Positions 47,056 through 58,378 are shown, counted from the stretch's first letter. The stretch is DNA of 64,000 nucleotides from Metellina segmentata (GCA_947359465.1 OX375875.1:61133981-61197980); one strand, 5' to 3'. The notes: generated by a model not told the origin, from the sequence alone. Numbers and translations: made by a program.

Positions 47056-47059
47056 GCCC

Positions 47060-47205
47060 TTCGGTCAGTTTATCTAACACAAGGGTTTAAACCAGAACCT
47101 ACAGTTTAGGTACCGAGTCCAAACCTCTGCGAACATACATGCCAAGACCGGGATTCAAACTCTAGACTGGTCGGAGAGCTAACTACTCTGGTTCCGGGTA
47201 GAGAC
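47060..47205 (-). mobile_element. SINE1-related head fragment
   Basis: On the minus strand: ccagagtagttagctctccg, then ttgaatcccggtcttggcat and gtatgttcgcagagg. This is a tRNA-like head with SINE1-style continuation. Body short and diverged. Confidence 0.5.
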
Positions 47206-47209
47206 GTAG

Positions 47210-48475
47210 GCCTGTGTTGAAGCTATAGAAGACCATAAGGAAATTTATATGGACACTAGATTGATATCAAAAATCTCAATATTAAAATTATTAATTCAAA
47301 ATTATTTAAAAACGAATTTATTTTTAGCCTGGTTTCGATTGTTCTATCATTGGACATTTTATGTATAAATAGCACGTACTTACTAGGAAGTCTTATAAGA
47401 TAGATATCTCTCTTAAACGTTTCTCAAACTGTTCTTGCGGGGAATGTTCCTCCAGGGTGCCATGAAGGTTTTGGAAATATTCTACTCTTGTCTTACATTG
47501 TTCAAAGTGCATCTTATGTGAATCTTCGCAATCTTAGGGAGTGTTAGAGGCAACATTGTTGTTCAAAGTAGTCAGTGTTTGTTTCAAATAATGGTTCGCA
47601 CCTATGAATCTTGTAAGTACTTTATAGTAACGGTAAAGAGAAAATTTCATGCATTCCCACGAAGACTTTTAAGAATTGATGTATTACTGTTTAGCATTCT
47701 CAAATGTACCGTTTCAATTTCTTGATCTTATAAACCGGGGTTATAAGCAATAATTATAATTACATTATTCGTGATATCTATATAAATTAAAATGGAACTT
47801 TTGTACATTAACTATTTTAGATCCATTTCAAGTTATCTATCCGTTTTGGGTCACTTTAAGGCAAAATCATCCACGCTTGGTGTCTGTGTGTCTGAACTGT
47901 GTACAAACGGCTGGATTTAATTTAATGGAAATTTGTAAACTGAGTACTCAGAGTAATAGTGACTGAAATCAAAAGAGCGTCAGTCTGTCTTTCATTTTAA
48001 TATAGGTTTTTAAGGCTTGTCTGTTTATACAAATATCACATAAAACCAATTTAACGTTTCCATAAAATGTAATACAGTTCATAAAACATTAACTTAATGA
48101 ATAATTTATCTAAAATTTCCTTTGCCCACATTTTAAGCAAGTTTCACGCTAAAAAACCCGAATACTCAAGCTTAAAACACTCCTAATTTGGCAGTGTTGG
48201 AGAAACAGGGATGTAAATTGAGTTTTGTGGCTACTCAGATTATTTTACCAGTACAGCTGGGAAAAAAAATATTTTTACAGAATTCCTTGCTAATTTTTAG
48301 TTTATTTTTTCTTTGCGAAATATAACTAATTCCGAATACTTGGAACACATGATATAAAGAGAATAAAACGCAATTCGCACTGAGCTTGGCAGAATTGTTC
48401 ACCATTATTCTTTAATAGCATGTATTAATTTCTAAATGGCATGTGTAGATTTTGACCAACTTTTGGTTAAACACA
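47210..48475. other. Unique DNA, nothing recognised
   Basis: A 75-bp interval at about 47536-47610 sits between an AG and a gtaagt donor with one open frame. It is too short to support. Confidence 0.5.
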
Positions 48476-48481
48476 TGTGGT

Positions 48482-48600
48482 AGGTAATTAATTAACGTCG
48501 TACTGGAGTAAAATAACGTTCAATTAAACAACGCCTCGTAATTTTAAACCACGGTCAGATAACGAGAACAACGCCTGACCTAGCACCCCACACACCAAAC
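48482..48600 (-). mobile_element. SINE1 fragment, diverged
   Basis: aggtaattaattaacgtcgt, then cctcgtaattttaaaccacg, then gacctagcaccccac. Internal deletion and no head. Confidence 0.75.
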
Positions 48601-48604
48601 ACAC

Positions 48605-49301
48605 GTGGTTGTAGAATTCCGTTTAATATGAAAAGAAATAAAACACAGCACAAAACCTTTGGACTGGCAGTTAAACGAATTTATTCTAAGTGTTTTAAAA
48701 TTTTTTATCATAGTTTCCCTATACAGATTCATTTTAAACTCATTAAAACGTATTTCTTTATCTTGTTTCACAAATGCAATTACTTGGTTTTATTGAAAGT
48801 TGCAGTCAATAGACAAGTATAAAACCATCATTCTCATTCTAAACAAGTCGTGGTTTGCATTCAAACGTGCACAAAATGCCTTAAGAATTTGTTTTCAAAC
48901 TGCAAGCAAATTAGTGCAAATGGCGGTGTTGAAGGAATAATAATGTTAAAAAAATAGCCCAACTAAGATTTTTGAAACATTAAAAATTATTTTTCATGGA
49001 GACAGAAATTCAAGGTGTCCTACCATTTTTTAAATTCCCTTTTTTAATTTGTTTTACAACAGGGGTGCAATACATACCGAATGGATTATTTGATGGATAT
49101 ACAAGTATACGATTTGCATCCAAACTAAGTTGTACAAATTATAAAATGTCGAAATGGTTAATTTCCAGAATTTTAAGGATGGCACTTTTCTACGAAAGAG
49201 AAAGTGATTTTCTGGTCACTTTTTCAATCCTAAGTAACACAATTCAATTTGAACAGGGTCGGGGTCGTTCTACTAGTAATTAATAATAGTTATAACTATA
49301 A

Positions 49302-49338
<37 letters not shown>

Positions 49339-49990
49339 ACAAAACATGAGCAGACATTGAGACAAAATATTTAACGTCTTCAAACACAATTGAATGCATA
49401 AAGTTGACTAAATGTGACAAGAAAGTTGGTTCTAATAATTCATTTTATTCTGATAATGAATTCTAATGATTCTAAATTTGTGTAATAGCGGTTATATAAA
49501 AGAGAACCACAAATCCCACACGGAATAATTAAAAAGCTTAGGCCTGTATTAGCGAGGTTATCATAAGTCTTTAGTGAAAGTTTCACAATAAAAAGCTTTA
49601 AAAAGAACAAACATTGAAAGCACTTCTATTAGCCTTTTAAGCCCTTCGTTCGTGAGGGCTCGGAAGGATTTTTTTTATAATTTAGGTTCAGAGGAATCAA
49701 TAAACACATATAAATGAAATGTATGCGAAAATAAGCTCAGATCTTAAAGGATTACTTTGAAAAAGCATTTCTTGAAAATAAATCGAATACTCATTAGGGT
49801 AAAAAGCATTCTTTTATAGAAGATGAAGCACAAGTCAGTTCTTGTTCTAATAATATCTAGCATAATGTATCAACCATTCATAGGAAGAACGAACCTGTAA
49901 TTGGCCAATTAGTGCACATTATTCCATGAAAACAATACGCTTGAGCTAATTTGTAATTGCACTTTAATATTTTATGAACTTAGGGTGGGA
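48605..49990. other. Unique DNA, weak coding hints only
   Basis: A strong acceptor-like ttttaatttgttttacaaca then g precedes an open plus frame at about 49063-49283, without a domain or a clear donor. Otherwise AT-rich. Confidence 0.45.
49304..49337. repeat. Poly(T) tract, 34 T
   Basis: Uninterrupted run of T. No SINE or LINE 3' end was recognised beside it, so it is listed only as simple sequence. Confidence 0.95.
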
Positions 49991-49992
49991 AG

Positions 49993-50240
49993 TTAGGTAG
50001 TTAATTAACGTCGTCACACAGAACGGGCTATCGGCGATGGGGTTCGATCTCCAAGGAAAAGATTCGAGGACAAAACCAAGTAATTTTTAACCACGGTCAG
50101 ATAGCGAGGTGAACACGTAACACCTCACAGCCTTCTCTACACATTCAAGGAACAGCCTATTTCAGAGGCCACACATTCATTCCAAAATGACAAATATCCA
50201 TGCCTTACCAGGATTCAAACCAGGAAACGTTTAATTTGGT
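49993..50240 (-). mobile_element. SINE1, old copy
   Basis: taggtagttaattaacgtcg, cgggctatcggcgatgg, aaccacggtcagatagcgag, then a diverged head with catgccttaccaggattcaa. Heavily mutated. Confidence 0.75.
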
Positions 50241-50244
50241 AGCC

Positions 50245-51425
50245 AGCACCCTGGTAATTAGAGCAATTGTTTGGCAAATATACAAGAACAATTTTTAATA
50301 TTTAATATCTTAGTTTTATCTTCGTTCAGAATAGTGATTAAACATTAATTCACCAAAACATACCCAATTTCAATGCATTAGGTTGCTTGGCGTTCTTTCT
50401 TGTTGTTCATTCTCATTGATCTTAAGAATAATTAATTGATTGTTTATTGAGTCTAGACTAGCTTGCTTATTTATATATAGGAAAGTCGGCCATTACTGGT
50501 AGGTGGTCAGATTGATTGGTTCTCTCTCTCTCTCTCAATAGTAACAAAGAATTCATTCCTAAAAGTTGGTGAGATCCTTTACTGGATTCCAACCCACATT
50601 TTTAGGTACACTGCTCTGGAGAAAACAGACTAGAAGTTGAAAACCTTTAAGTCACTAAACGATTGAATTTTATGGTGCAATAGCCCAACACAAGACAGAC
50701 AAGTTAAAGTCGGTCACAAAATGAAGAGGAAACAGACTGCTTGAAATAAAAATACAAAGACAAACGTGCCGTCCTGTAATTCTAGTTCCAACACGAATAA
50801 CTTAGGAAATAAATAATGTTGAAATGCCATGTTCCGTTAAACTACAACATTAAGGGCACAATAACAAAGCAACGAAGGAAACAAAAGATTAAATATTGCA
50901 TGATTGCAATCATTCCGTATCATGCTCAGTTTGTTCACAGCATCCTGTAATTTTTCAGAAGGAAGAAAGGTTTCCAATATTCAGCTGCAATAAAAATAAG
51001 AAATTGGGAAGGCTCTCACACAGAAACCGATTACTTATTTTGGTCCTCTATCAACGATCGTACTTTCGGTTTTCCAATATTTATCTGGTAATTAATTGAA
51101 TCTGTCATTTCAAAAAGGGAACATCACCGAAAAAGATAAATGGACAGCAAAAAACGCATTTTTCTCGGAAATTGTTTCAATTAAGGACACAGAAGGTTCC
51201 GGAAATAAATTAGTGCTCGAGTAATTTGTATCTTCTTTGAAATTTATATGATTATAGATAATGAAATTTTTTCTAGCAAACCAAAAAATTTATAATTTCT
51301 TCGTTAAAAAGGGGTTCATATACACAGAATCAAGAACGCATAAGGAATAAAATAAATATCTTCTACCGCCCCCACCCCAATAAATTACACATATATTCTG
51401 TTGAAAGCTGTAGAGTACTTTTTCA
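50245..51425. other. Unique DNA, nothing recognised
   Basis: Includes a short CT run near 50520. No gene supported. Confidence 0.55.
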
Positions 51426-51429
51426 TATG

Positions 51430-51937
51430 TATTTAAGGTAGGTGTATCGGTTATAGACATTGTACTTGTAATAGACACTTTTCAATTCATAAACAAAAAA
51501 TAAGCTTTATACGCTTTTTTAAAATAGCCATATTTCTATAAATAGTTTAATTACGTTTTAATTAAGTATCAAACAATTTATTGTTCCAGAAACATGGTAT
51601 CTATTACTGTAACCACATTTCAGCTATAGAACTACTAATAGACACCCATGACTAATATTGAATCATTTCATTACTTTTATTTCTCTTTGATGGTTTAGTA
51701 ATTTATCAAGAATAATATCTCAGTAGAAGTTTTATTTAATTTTTACCAAAGGAACAAGTAATAGATATGAGTGTCTATTTCTGATGCATCAGCCTGTCCC
51801 AATGCTGGTTCATGGATAAAAATTATTAATTTTTTTCCTTTGTGTTTTCTGTTTCTAAAATTTAGTTAATGGTTTTTTGCAGACCATTAAATGTATTATA
51901 ATAACTCTATTTATTTGTTTGTTTTTAGATAAGCACC
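51430..51937 (+). mobile_element. Probable 5' region of a pogo/Tigger-type element with subterminal repeats
   Basis: The motif taatagacac or close variants occurs at least four times: gttatagacat near 51450, gtaatagacac near 51469, ctaatagacac near 51635, and gtaatagatatgagtgtcta near 51761, the last as a local inverted pair. Repeated short motifs just before a transposase start suggest transposase-binding sites. The terminus (gtaggtgtatcggttatag) is not confirmed by a matching right end. Confidence 0.45.
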
Positions 51938-52176
51938 ATGGGTTGTATGTCACTAAAATCTAAAAATATTATGAAGAAAATGTTGAATGCTATTAGCAAC
52001 GTTAATCAAGTTGTTCCAATAGCGATTGCTGCTAGAAAACACGGTGTGCCACAAGGATATAATTTTAATGTATAAAGTTAAGGGGAAATCACCAATACAA
52101 CAAAAAAAGGCCTCCATCAATACTGAGTGCTAATGAAGAACAAATAATTTCTGATTGGATAGTATCAGTAAGTTTT
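51938..52176 (+). pseudogene. pogo/Tigger-like transposase N-terminal HTH, frameshifted
   Basis: Begins with an ATG (MGCMSLKSKNIMKKMLNAIS). It has ARKHGVP followed, after a frameshift, by KVKGKSPIQQ, and after another by RPPSILSANEEQIISDWIV. This is the order of the psq-type HTH and linker in pogo-like and CENP-B-like transposases (helix, fGVP, GR/KxP, L-x-EEQ-x-x-DWI). Catalytic domain not seen downstream. Confidence 0.7.
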
Positions 52177-52179
52177 ACT

Positions 52180-53055
52180 AATGGCGAAATATATCGTCCA
52201 TCAAGATCTAATTTTTACTAATGACAATATACCTCGTCCAGACAACTCCTAAGAGGGTTAAATTAATAAAAACTATAATTCATAGAACCCTTTGAAAATG
52301 AGCTCAATAGTTTGCTACTCTTTACATTTAAACGTGTAAACATTTAAACAAAAATACATCGAAGAAAATCTTCTGGTTGTCCTTATAGCAAAAAACTCTT
52401 CGAAGCTTTTTTACTTGGTGGTCTAATACATGGCTTTTTATGGGATTTGCCCACTGGAGAAAACTGTGATGAACAAATCCTGATAACTGAAAAGTTGAAT
52501 TAGCATGCTATTATGCTTTGAGGATATGTTCGCGATTCGTGAATAGTAGCAACTATATATAATTGAAGTTTTCGAGTTACATAATATAAAACTCCCGGAT
52601 CTGAAAGAGCAGTCTGCTTTTCATTAAGAAGTTCCAGTCCTGGTTTATACAAAAAACGCATGGTTGAATATGTATGAATAAATAATCTGAGTACTTTGGC
52701 TTGGCATAAATTCTGAGAATGTATTAATGCAGTAACTAGATTATGCAACAAAAAAACTAACGAGAAAAATACAAAAACGAATTCCTCTAACATTCTTATG
52801 AGTTAATGTACTACGTTCAAATTATCTCAAAGGATTTCATGATAACGATACTTCAGATTTTATGGCACACAATTCCAACCTTCATTACAAAAAAAAATGT
52901 TCATTCTTCATAGGTATATAGTATGCGCAGGGTTTCTGAAAGGGGGACAACACAGGGGCCATAGAATCTAAGGAGGCCTCAAATTTATATTTTGGACATT
53001 AACTCTCAATGTTGGTACATTTCATTTTCCATTTTCTTCACTTTTAATTAATTTA
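52180..53055. other. Unique DNA, nothing firm
   Basis: A 97-codon minus frame at 52500-52793 has no recognisable domain. The interval may hold worn remains of the pogo-like element. Confidence 0.45.
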
Positions 53056-53057
53056 CT

Positions 53058-53228
53058 TGGGTTTGTTGGGTTTTAGTTTTATGGATCATGGGCCATATTT
53101 GACCAAGGCTATGTCAAACAAGAAAATGGACATACACACACAAGGAAAGTATTACTGAAACGGAAATATAACCTAAGCAGCCTACAAACTAGGTTGTCAG
53201 CGTAGTGGGCTAAACCTACCTATCGAGA
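53058..53228 (-). mobile_element. SINE2, diverged
   Basis: gttgggttttagttttatgg, then catgggccatatttgacc, then gtattactgaaacgga, then a head with actaggttgtcagcgtagtg and ggctaaacctacc. Confidence 0.82.
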
Positions 53229-53454
53229 TGGCGACCCTTAATTTACTTGTGGTCGTACGAAATAGCTGTGTCTTTTTACCTCTGTTTCCATGAGAAAAAT
53301 CAACAATGTATAAATCTGAAGAGGCTCAACATCCGAGACAAGAAAAATTAAAAAGTGTTGGATTACATTACATTAAACTTCATACAAAATATTCCGAAAA
53401 TCATTATTTTCTAAACACATTCTCAGAAATATCCCCGAAAACTGTTATAATTAC

Positions 53455-53576
53455 TTGACATAAAACTGTAATTACAGAAGTAATCGAATGCACTGTGGCA
53501 TTATTTGCGCAGACTAAATCATAGTCTAACCGAAATGGAGAGCTTCCAAACCAAATGCCGCCTTTCCAGGAAACGG
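53455..53576 (-). CDS. Weak candidate internal exon
   Basis: Minus-strand interval between acacacacag and a gtaatt donor, with an open frame VSWKGGIWFGSSPFRLDYDL and 20 more residues. Its starting phase would fit the exon proposed at 56668-56731. The acceptor has a poor pyrimidine tract and I recognise no domain. Confidence 0.18.
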
Positions 53577-54084
53577 CTGTGTGTGTTTTTGACATATGAC
53601 TTACATTTCACTTACACAGTTCTTTAAATTTACTTAATTTCCTTCACCCAGTGTGCCGAGTACGGAGCCGAGTCTAACGATATGCAAATATTTAAATATC
53701 CGGAAGGGGAGAATATATATATTTGGCAAGCAAATAGGAGGAATGAGACGTGTTTGGAGAATACTTGGTGAGAAGGATGTCGTTTTAAAATATTTCTAAC
53801 TCCTCCGTCCACAGATAAAATCGAGAGGTCTAATATGTGGATGGAGGATCAGGGTGCTCAGGATTTTCGTGAATATAGCAGCGAGGAACGTGTATGCAAT
53901 TAAGATGTCATTAAAATACTCGAGTTATTTAACAAAACCCAGTAAATGTTTAAAATGTTGGAATTGGTATTTTGCTGGTAGATTTCAATTATCTTCGTGT
54001 GTCGTGAACATAGCCACCACTACAAAAAATGACTAACAATACAGCAGTACGTACAGTAATATACTCTATTTCTACCATGAAGTA

Positions 54085-54799
54085 CGAGGGAGTATCAATA
54101 AGTAACGCACATAATGTAAAAAATAATAATAATAAAAGCTATTAATGACAATAGGAAACAGAAATGATAGTATTACCCATTCATTACATTTCCACATAAT
54201 TTCCATGTATGTTGAGGCATTATTCCCAACGATGAATCAGTTTGAAAATCACGGTCTCATAAAACTCCGTCGGCTGCGAGAAGAGCCACCTTCGCACGGC
54301 CCGTTTGAGTGCCGTCGTCAGAGTCAAACTTCTTACCGTCAAGGAACTTCTTTATGGGTCCAAGCAGATGGAAATCGGAGGGGGCCAGGTCCAGGCTGTA
54401 CGTACGGTGCTCCAAAATTTCCCAACCGAAACCCTGCACTTTTGCACAAACTAGGCGAGACACGTGTGGACGAGAGATGTCGTGCAGCAGTCGAATGTGT
54501 TGGATTCGTCGCACTGCGCTTTGGACCCATAAAGAAGTTCCTTGACGGAAAGAAGTTTGACTCTGACGACGGCACTCAAACGGGCCGTGCGAAGGTGGCT
54601 CTTCTAGTAGCCGACGGAGTTCTATGAGACCGGGATTTTCAAACTGATTCATCGTTGGGGAAAATGCCTCATTATGCATGGAAATTATGTGGAAAAGTAA
54701 TAAATGGGTAATACTATCATTTCTGTTTCCTATTGTCATTAATTGCTTTTATTGTTATTATTTTTTACATTATGTGCGTTACTTATCGATACACCCTCG
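54085..54799. mobile_element. Palindromic (fold-back) mariner element
   Basis: Termini cgagggagtatcaataagta (left) and cgagggtgtatcgataagta (right, reverse complement), with TA on each side (54083-54084 and 54800-54801). Two arms of about 278 bp (54085-54362 and 54522-54799) are near-identical inverted copies of a mariner 3' end. The ~160-bp centre keeps the preceding transposase part. On the minus strand it reads LLHDISRPHVSRLVCAKVQG, then SLDLAPSDFHLLGPIKKFLD, with 34 residues between the two D (DD34D). The N-terminal half is absent. It would fold into a long hairpin. Confidence 0.92.
54257..54525 (-). pseudogene. mariner transposase C-terminal fragment within the fold-back element
   Basis: Covers the second catalytic D (HD-x-xRPH) and the third (LAPSDFHLL), then IKKFLDGKKFDSDDGTQTGR and a C-terminal tail. 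The same C-terminal segment recurs inverted in the right arm, so the fragment is not a functional transposase. Confidence 0.88.
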
Positions 54800-54809
54800 T
54801 ACTAATTTT

Positions 54810-55434
54810 ACTGGCGTGAACTCAGCAACCGCTACAAAAATTAACTTAAAACACGGTAGATATGTTTAGCAATATAACCTATTTCCACCTTGAAGTTCTA
54901 CTTTTTGGCAGACCAAGTTGCACTATCTTTCCCACGTCTTGCAAAACATGCTTTGGAATCGACATTATTTATACACGGATGTAAGCGATACGAAATCAAC
55001 CGCTATGGCGTTTATTCACTGATTTAGCCGCTTCGTTTAAATATGCTTTATTTGTGCTATGGAGCTGGGCACTACATTGTTAAAACTCCAATGAAGAGCT
55101 CGCCGCTCTAATGAAATTCTTCAGCAGTCTGTGTGATGGCAGGAGGCAATGAGAAATCTGGGATATATAATTCAGCACAGAAAAGAAAATGTAAATAAAC
55201 GAGAAAATAGGTTTGAAGCTCAAAAAATACCGAATCGTCATTGGAGAGGTGAATGGGAAATAATTGAAATGGCCGCTCAGAAACTAATTACGGTAACATG
55301 AATACAATGTGACTTTTTACCATAAATTTTATTGGAAATACGAATTAACACCAGTAATGTAAATAGTAAATAAAATGGTTTTATACTTTTGACCTATATT
55401 ATTTCATTTGAAGGTACTAACTGTGCAAATATAA

Positions 55435-55491
<57 letters not shown>

Positions 55492-55855
55492 CATCCCAGT
55501 TCTGGTATAATAATTTCCATGGCATTGATAGAAATATGCTAGTAAGAAACTGTTGTACTCGGGTCTGCATGTTTAAAAATGAGGCAGAAATAATTTCAAA
55601 TGAATTAAGTTTAGAAGACGAAATTGCCTCTTGTAGATCGATTGCCATGTACTTTGGTCGGTTAGAAAAAGTAAGGTAATTTATAAACTCAACAAGCAAA
55701 ATAAACAACTGTTGAGTCAATGTTCTTACACGTCAATTCTTATTAACTCCAACTTCGTCGCAATATTCTCCCAGCACACTATATTGCGATATACTCCCAT
55801 CACAGATCAAGATAAAAAACAAACTAAGGATGATACAAAACTACGAAGAACACGG
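54810..55855. other. Unique DNA with an AT microsatellite
   Basis: No exon or element other than the (AT)n run. A minus-strand open frame over the repeat encodes only alternating I/Y and is an artefact. Confidence 0.6.
55442..55489. repeat. (AT)n microsatellite
   Basis: About 24 AT repeats. Confidence 0.97.
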
Positions 55856-55859
55856 TAGG

Positions 55860-55993
55860 AAGGTAATTAATTGGCGTCGCACTGGAGTAACACAACGGGC
55901 TACTAGCGACGAGGATAACATCACGTAATTTTGTTCCACGGTCCGATGACGAGGTCATACCAGAACTGACACCTACTCTCCAAACTTCCATTA
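55860..55993 (-). mobile_element. SINE1 fragment, internally deleted
   Basis: aggtaattaattggcgtcgc, then cgggctactagcgacgagga, then ccacggtccgatgacgaggt, ending at tctccaaacttcca. Missing the ggaccgtcg/gatcccttaa block and the head. Confidence 0.8.
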
Positions 55994-56667
55994 CTCTGTC
56001 TTCAATTCTTCTGAATCCCAAATTAATTTTTATCTCATTAAGTCATGATTACACTTTACGCGTACATAACTAAAATTGGTTTCCTTATAGTATAGTTCGC
56101 TCGTTCTTAATAAATATAATATCAAGAAACAATGATGATTTTTTAATATGCTAATAGTATTTGCACACCCACAATAAAAATGAAATTCACGAATCGCTTG
56201 CACGTGCTTACAGCGACCTAATGTGGATTCCGAACAACTACAAAACCCCATGCCGAGCCTTGGATTCGAAGCTAGGATATGTTGTACCGAGGGTCAGAAA
56301 TTCATAATGGAGCCAAAAGTAAAATTTTAACTTTTACGAAAGGATAGTGTTGATTTTACCTGTTTTCAAGTGAACGACCAAAAACAATCAAAATATTTTC
56401 CATGGCATGGGCATTGTACATTCTACATCGGTTGAGGGAAAATATGTGTATGATATGTGCAGAGGGAATCCATATTTAGACCTTGTCGTGAGTTGAGACA
56501 GTCCATCTCAACCCGACACAAAACTTTTCCCCGGAACCTTTTAAGTATTCTCGGGAAGTACATCCTCACAATCGGCAATTTTCACAGAAACAAGCACGAT
56601 CAAAAACTACCAAGCAAGTAAACTAAGCGAATCACAAAAAAACACGACAGTTTGATTGATGAATTAC

Positions 56668-56838
56668 CTGTACTTTTTTGTCTTTTCCCGTGGATGCAGC
56701 TACAAAGTCCCTGGGAGACAAAGGACAGCATCGGTTGCACAGGTAAAATCGATTATCACAAGCAATCCGCAACGATGCGATGAAATGCCACAACGAGGAT
56801 AGGTTCAACGGACACACTCGCTGTTGCCCAACAGTACA
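56668..56838 (-). CDS. Candidate first exon of an unknown minus-strand gene
   Basis: It lies about 30 bp downstream (minus direction) of a TATA-like tatttatag. The first ATG (56729-56731) opens MLSFVSQGLCSCIHGKRQKS and stays open into a good donor, gtacag then gtaatt, at 56668. A second frame is also open through the block. No protein family recognised. The upstream CRE and E-box palindromes support transcription in this direction. Confidence 0.4.
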
Positions 56839-56839
56839 G

Positions 56840-57060
56840 CTGAGTTAAAGCACTCACAACTAACTATAAATACGAGATCTTTCTATCCGACTTAAACAGA
56901 CTTCATTCCTCTCACCTTTTTTTTCATTACTTTCCCGCTTGTGTGTTTGCGCTCTCGTTCGTTGGTTTTCGACTAGATCATTAGCAGCTCATGACGTCAC
57001 GACAAGAGACTGACCTTGAGGCTCGAAGGCCTTGGATCACGTGATCCTGTTACACGTTCG
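56840..57060 (-). promoter_or_regulatory. Promoter-like cluster: E-box palindrome, CRE palindrome, TATA
   Basis: On the minus strand, in order toward the exon: the 14-bp palindrome ggatcacgtgatcc (57034-57047, centred on CACGTG), the perfect CRE tgacgtca (56992-56999), and a TATA-like tatttata (56865-56872), with a possible start near 56838. Relative to that start they sit at roughly -200, -155 and -30, a textbook layout. On the plus strand the TATA reads tataaata, so a divergent transcript is also possible. Confidence 0.55.
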
Positions 57061-57099
57061 CCCCGGTAAAGATGGAATTTCTTTTTCATGTAACATCTC

Positions 57100-57560
57100 G
57101 GTTATATTTTTTTTCTTTCACTTTTTCCTCCGATACCGGCCCACTACTGTGGTAGATATTTTTTGCTGTTTCTCACTCGCTGCCCGTCGTTATCACTAAC
57201 ACAGCCACGAAGAGAGTAGAGAGCAACGGTAGTCCGTTTGTCTTTTGGTAGTAGAGTCGTTCAGGGAAAAAGGTGTATATTTATTGTGTGGATTACAGCT
57301 CCGGCCGTTTGTCCTATCCAGATTGTATCGCGGCGTTTACTCGTACAGTTTATCGCGGCTGGGCACGTTCCCCGCAAATGGATTGTCGGAGATATGAGGT
57401 GACAACTTAAATCTGCAATGCGGGAAGAGAAGATTTGTAAATTCCTTTTTTCAGTTAGGTCTAGTAATCATTGTGGAAACCGGCTTCCTTAAGTGAAGCC
57501 TGGATCGTTCAAGCAGAGGGTTTAAAACGTGTGAGTTGCTTCTTCTAGCTCCTGTTGCGT
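57100..57560 (+). other. CpG-richer flank, possible divergent 5' exon
   Basis: The block around 57170-57420 is CpG-enriched (gcccgtcgttatc, atcgcggcgtttactcg, atcgcggctgggcac). It holds a short frame MDCRRYEVTT and donor-like gaggtgac and gtgtgagtt. It may be a 5' UTR of a plus-strand gene. No protein or downstream exon identified. Confidence 0.3.
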
Positions 57561-57568
57561 TGACTACA

Positions 57569-58072
57569 CCCACTCAATAGGTTCTTAACCAATAGGTCGT
57601 GACCCAAAAATGGGTCGTCGTTGGTTTGGGTTGTTGGGATTTTATGGCACATTTTTGGCCATATTTAGCCAATCTACGCCAAACGCAAGACAGACCCACT
57701 CAATAGGTTCTTAACCAATAGGTCGTGATCCAAAAATGGGTCGTCGTTGGTTTGGGTTGTTGGGATTTTATGGCACATTTTTGGCCAAATTTAGCCAATC
57801 TGCGTCAAACGCAAGACAGACCCACTCAATAGGTTCTTAACCAATAGGTGGTGATCCAAAAGTGGGTCGTCGTTGGTTTGGTTTGTTGGGATTTTATGGC
57901 ACATTTTTGGCCATATTTAGCCAATCTACGCCAAACGCAAGACAGACCCACTCAATAGGTTCTTAACCAATAGGTCGTGATCCAAAAGTGGGTCGTCGTT
58001 GGTTTGGGTTGTTGGAATTTTATGGCCCATTTTTGGCGATATTTGGCCAATCTACGCCAAACGCAACGACGA
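57569..58072 (-). repeat. 126-bp tandem repeat, four copies, built on a SINE2 3' end
   Basis: Unit starts (cccactcaataggttcttaa) fall at 57569, 57695, 57821 and 57947, an exact 126-bp spacing, and the copies are nearly identical. About half of each unit (ttgttgggattttatggcac, then ttggccatatttagccaatc) is the SINE2 3' end in minus orientation. The other half (ggttcttaaccaataggtcg, aaatgggtcgtcg) is not SINE. Confidence 0.95.
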
Positions 58073-58195
58073 GTAAAGGGCAATGTACATATAAGGAAAG
58101 TTTTTCTGACACAGATGAGAGGTATACACTCGGTGAGGAATCGAACCTGCACCGCCTACAACTCATAGGTTGCTAGAATAGTGGGCCATAGCTTT
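58000..58195 (-). mobile_element. SINE2, complete copy joined to the 126-bp array
   Basis: The last array unit runs directly into a SINE2 body (acatataaggaaagtttttc, tgacacagatgagaggtata) and tRNA-like head (gaatcgaacctgcaccgcct, ataggttgctagaatagtgg). The array therefore arose by tandem growth of this copy's 3' end plus flank. Confidence 0.88.
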
Positions 58196-58311
58196 TGGGA
58201 AGTGTCACCATTCCATAGATGTCATAGAAAATGCAAATTACATGTGATGCAATAATGTAAGCTTTAACCAATTAATTCAAGGTCACACAGTCCAATTAAT
58301 TTAAGGCCACG

Positions 58312-58378
58312 GACCAACTGAGTGACACCTGTGACGCATAAATGATATAATTCGCATTGAAATTTCGAATGGTAATGG
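58312..58378 (-). repeat. Shared SINE1 3' flank, copy 2
   Basis: Same sequence as 29278-29340 (aactgagtgacacctgtgac, then gcata-atgatataattcgc, then attgaaatttcga), in the same position relative to a minus-strand SINE1. Confidence 0.88.

Noticed and set aside
54145..54739. Two 160-residue genes on opposite strands with near-identical ends
   Set aside because: They are the two strands of the palindromic mariner. Half of each is antisense.
55394..55720. 108-residue minus-strand frame
   Set aside because: Its core is alternating I and Y from the AT microsatellite.
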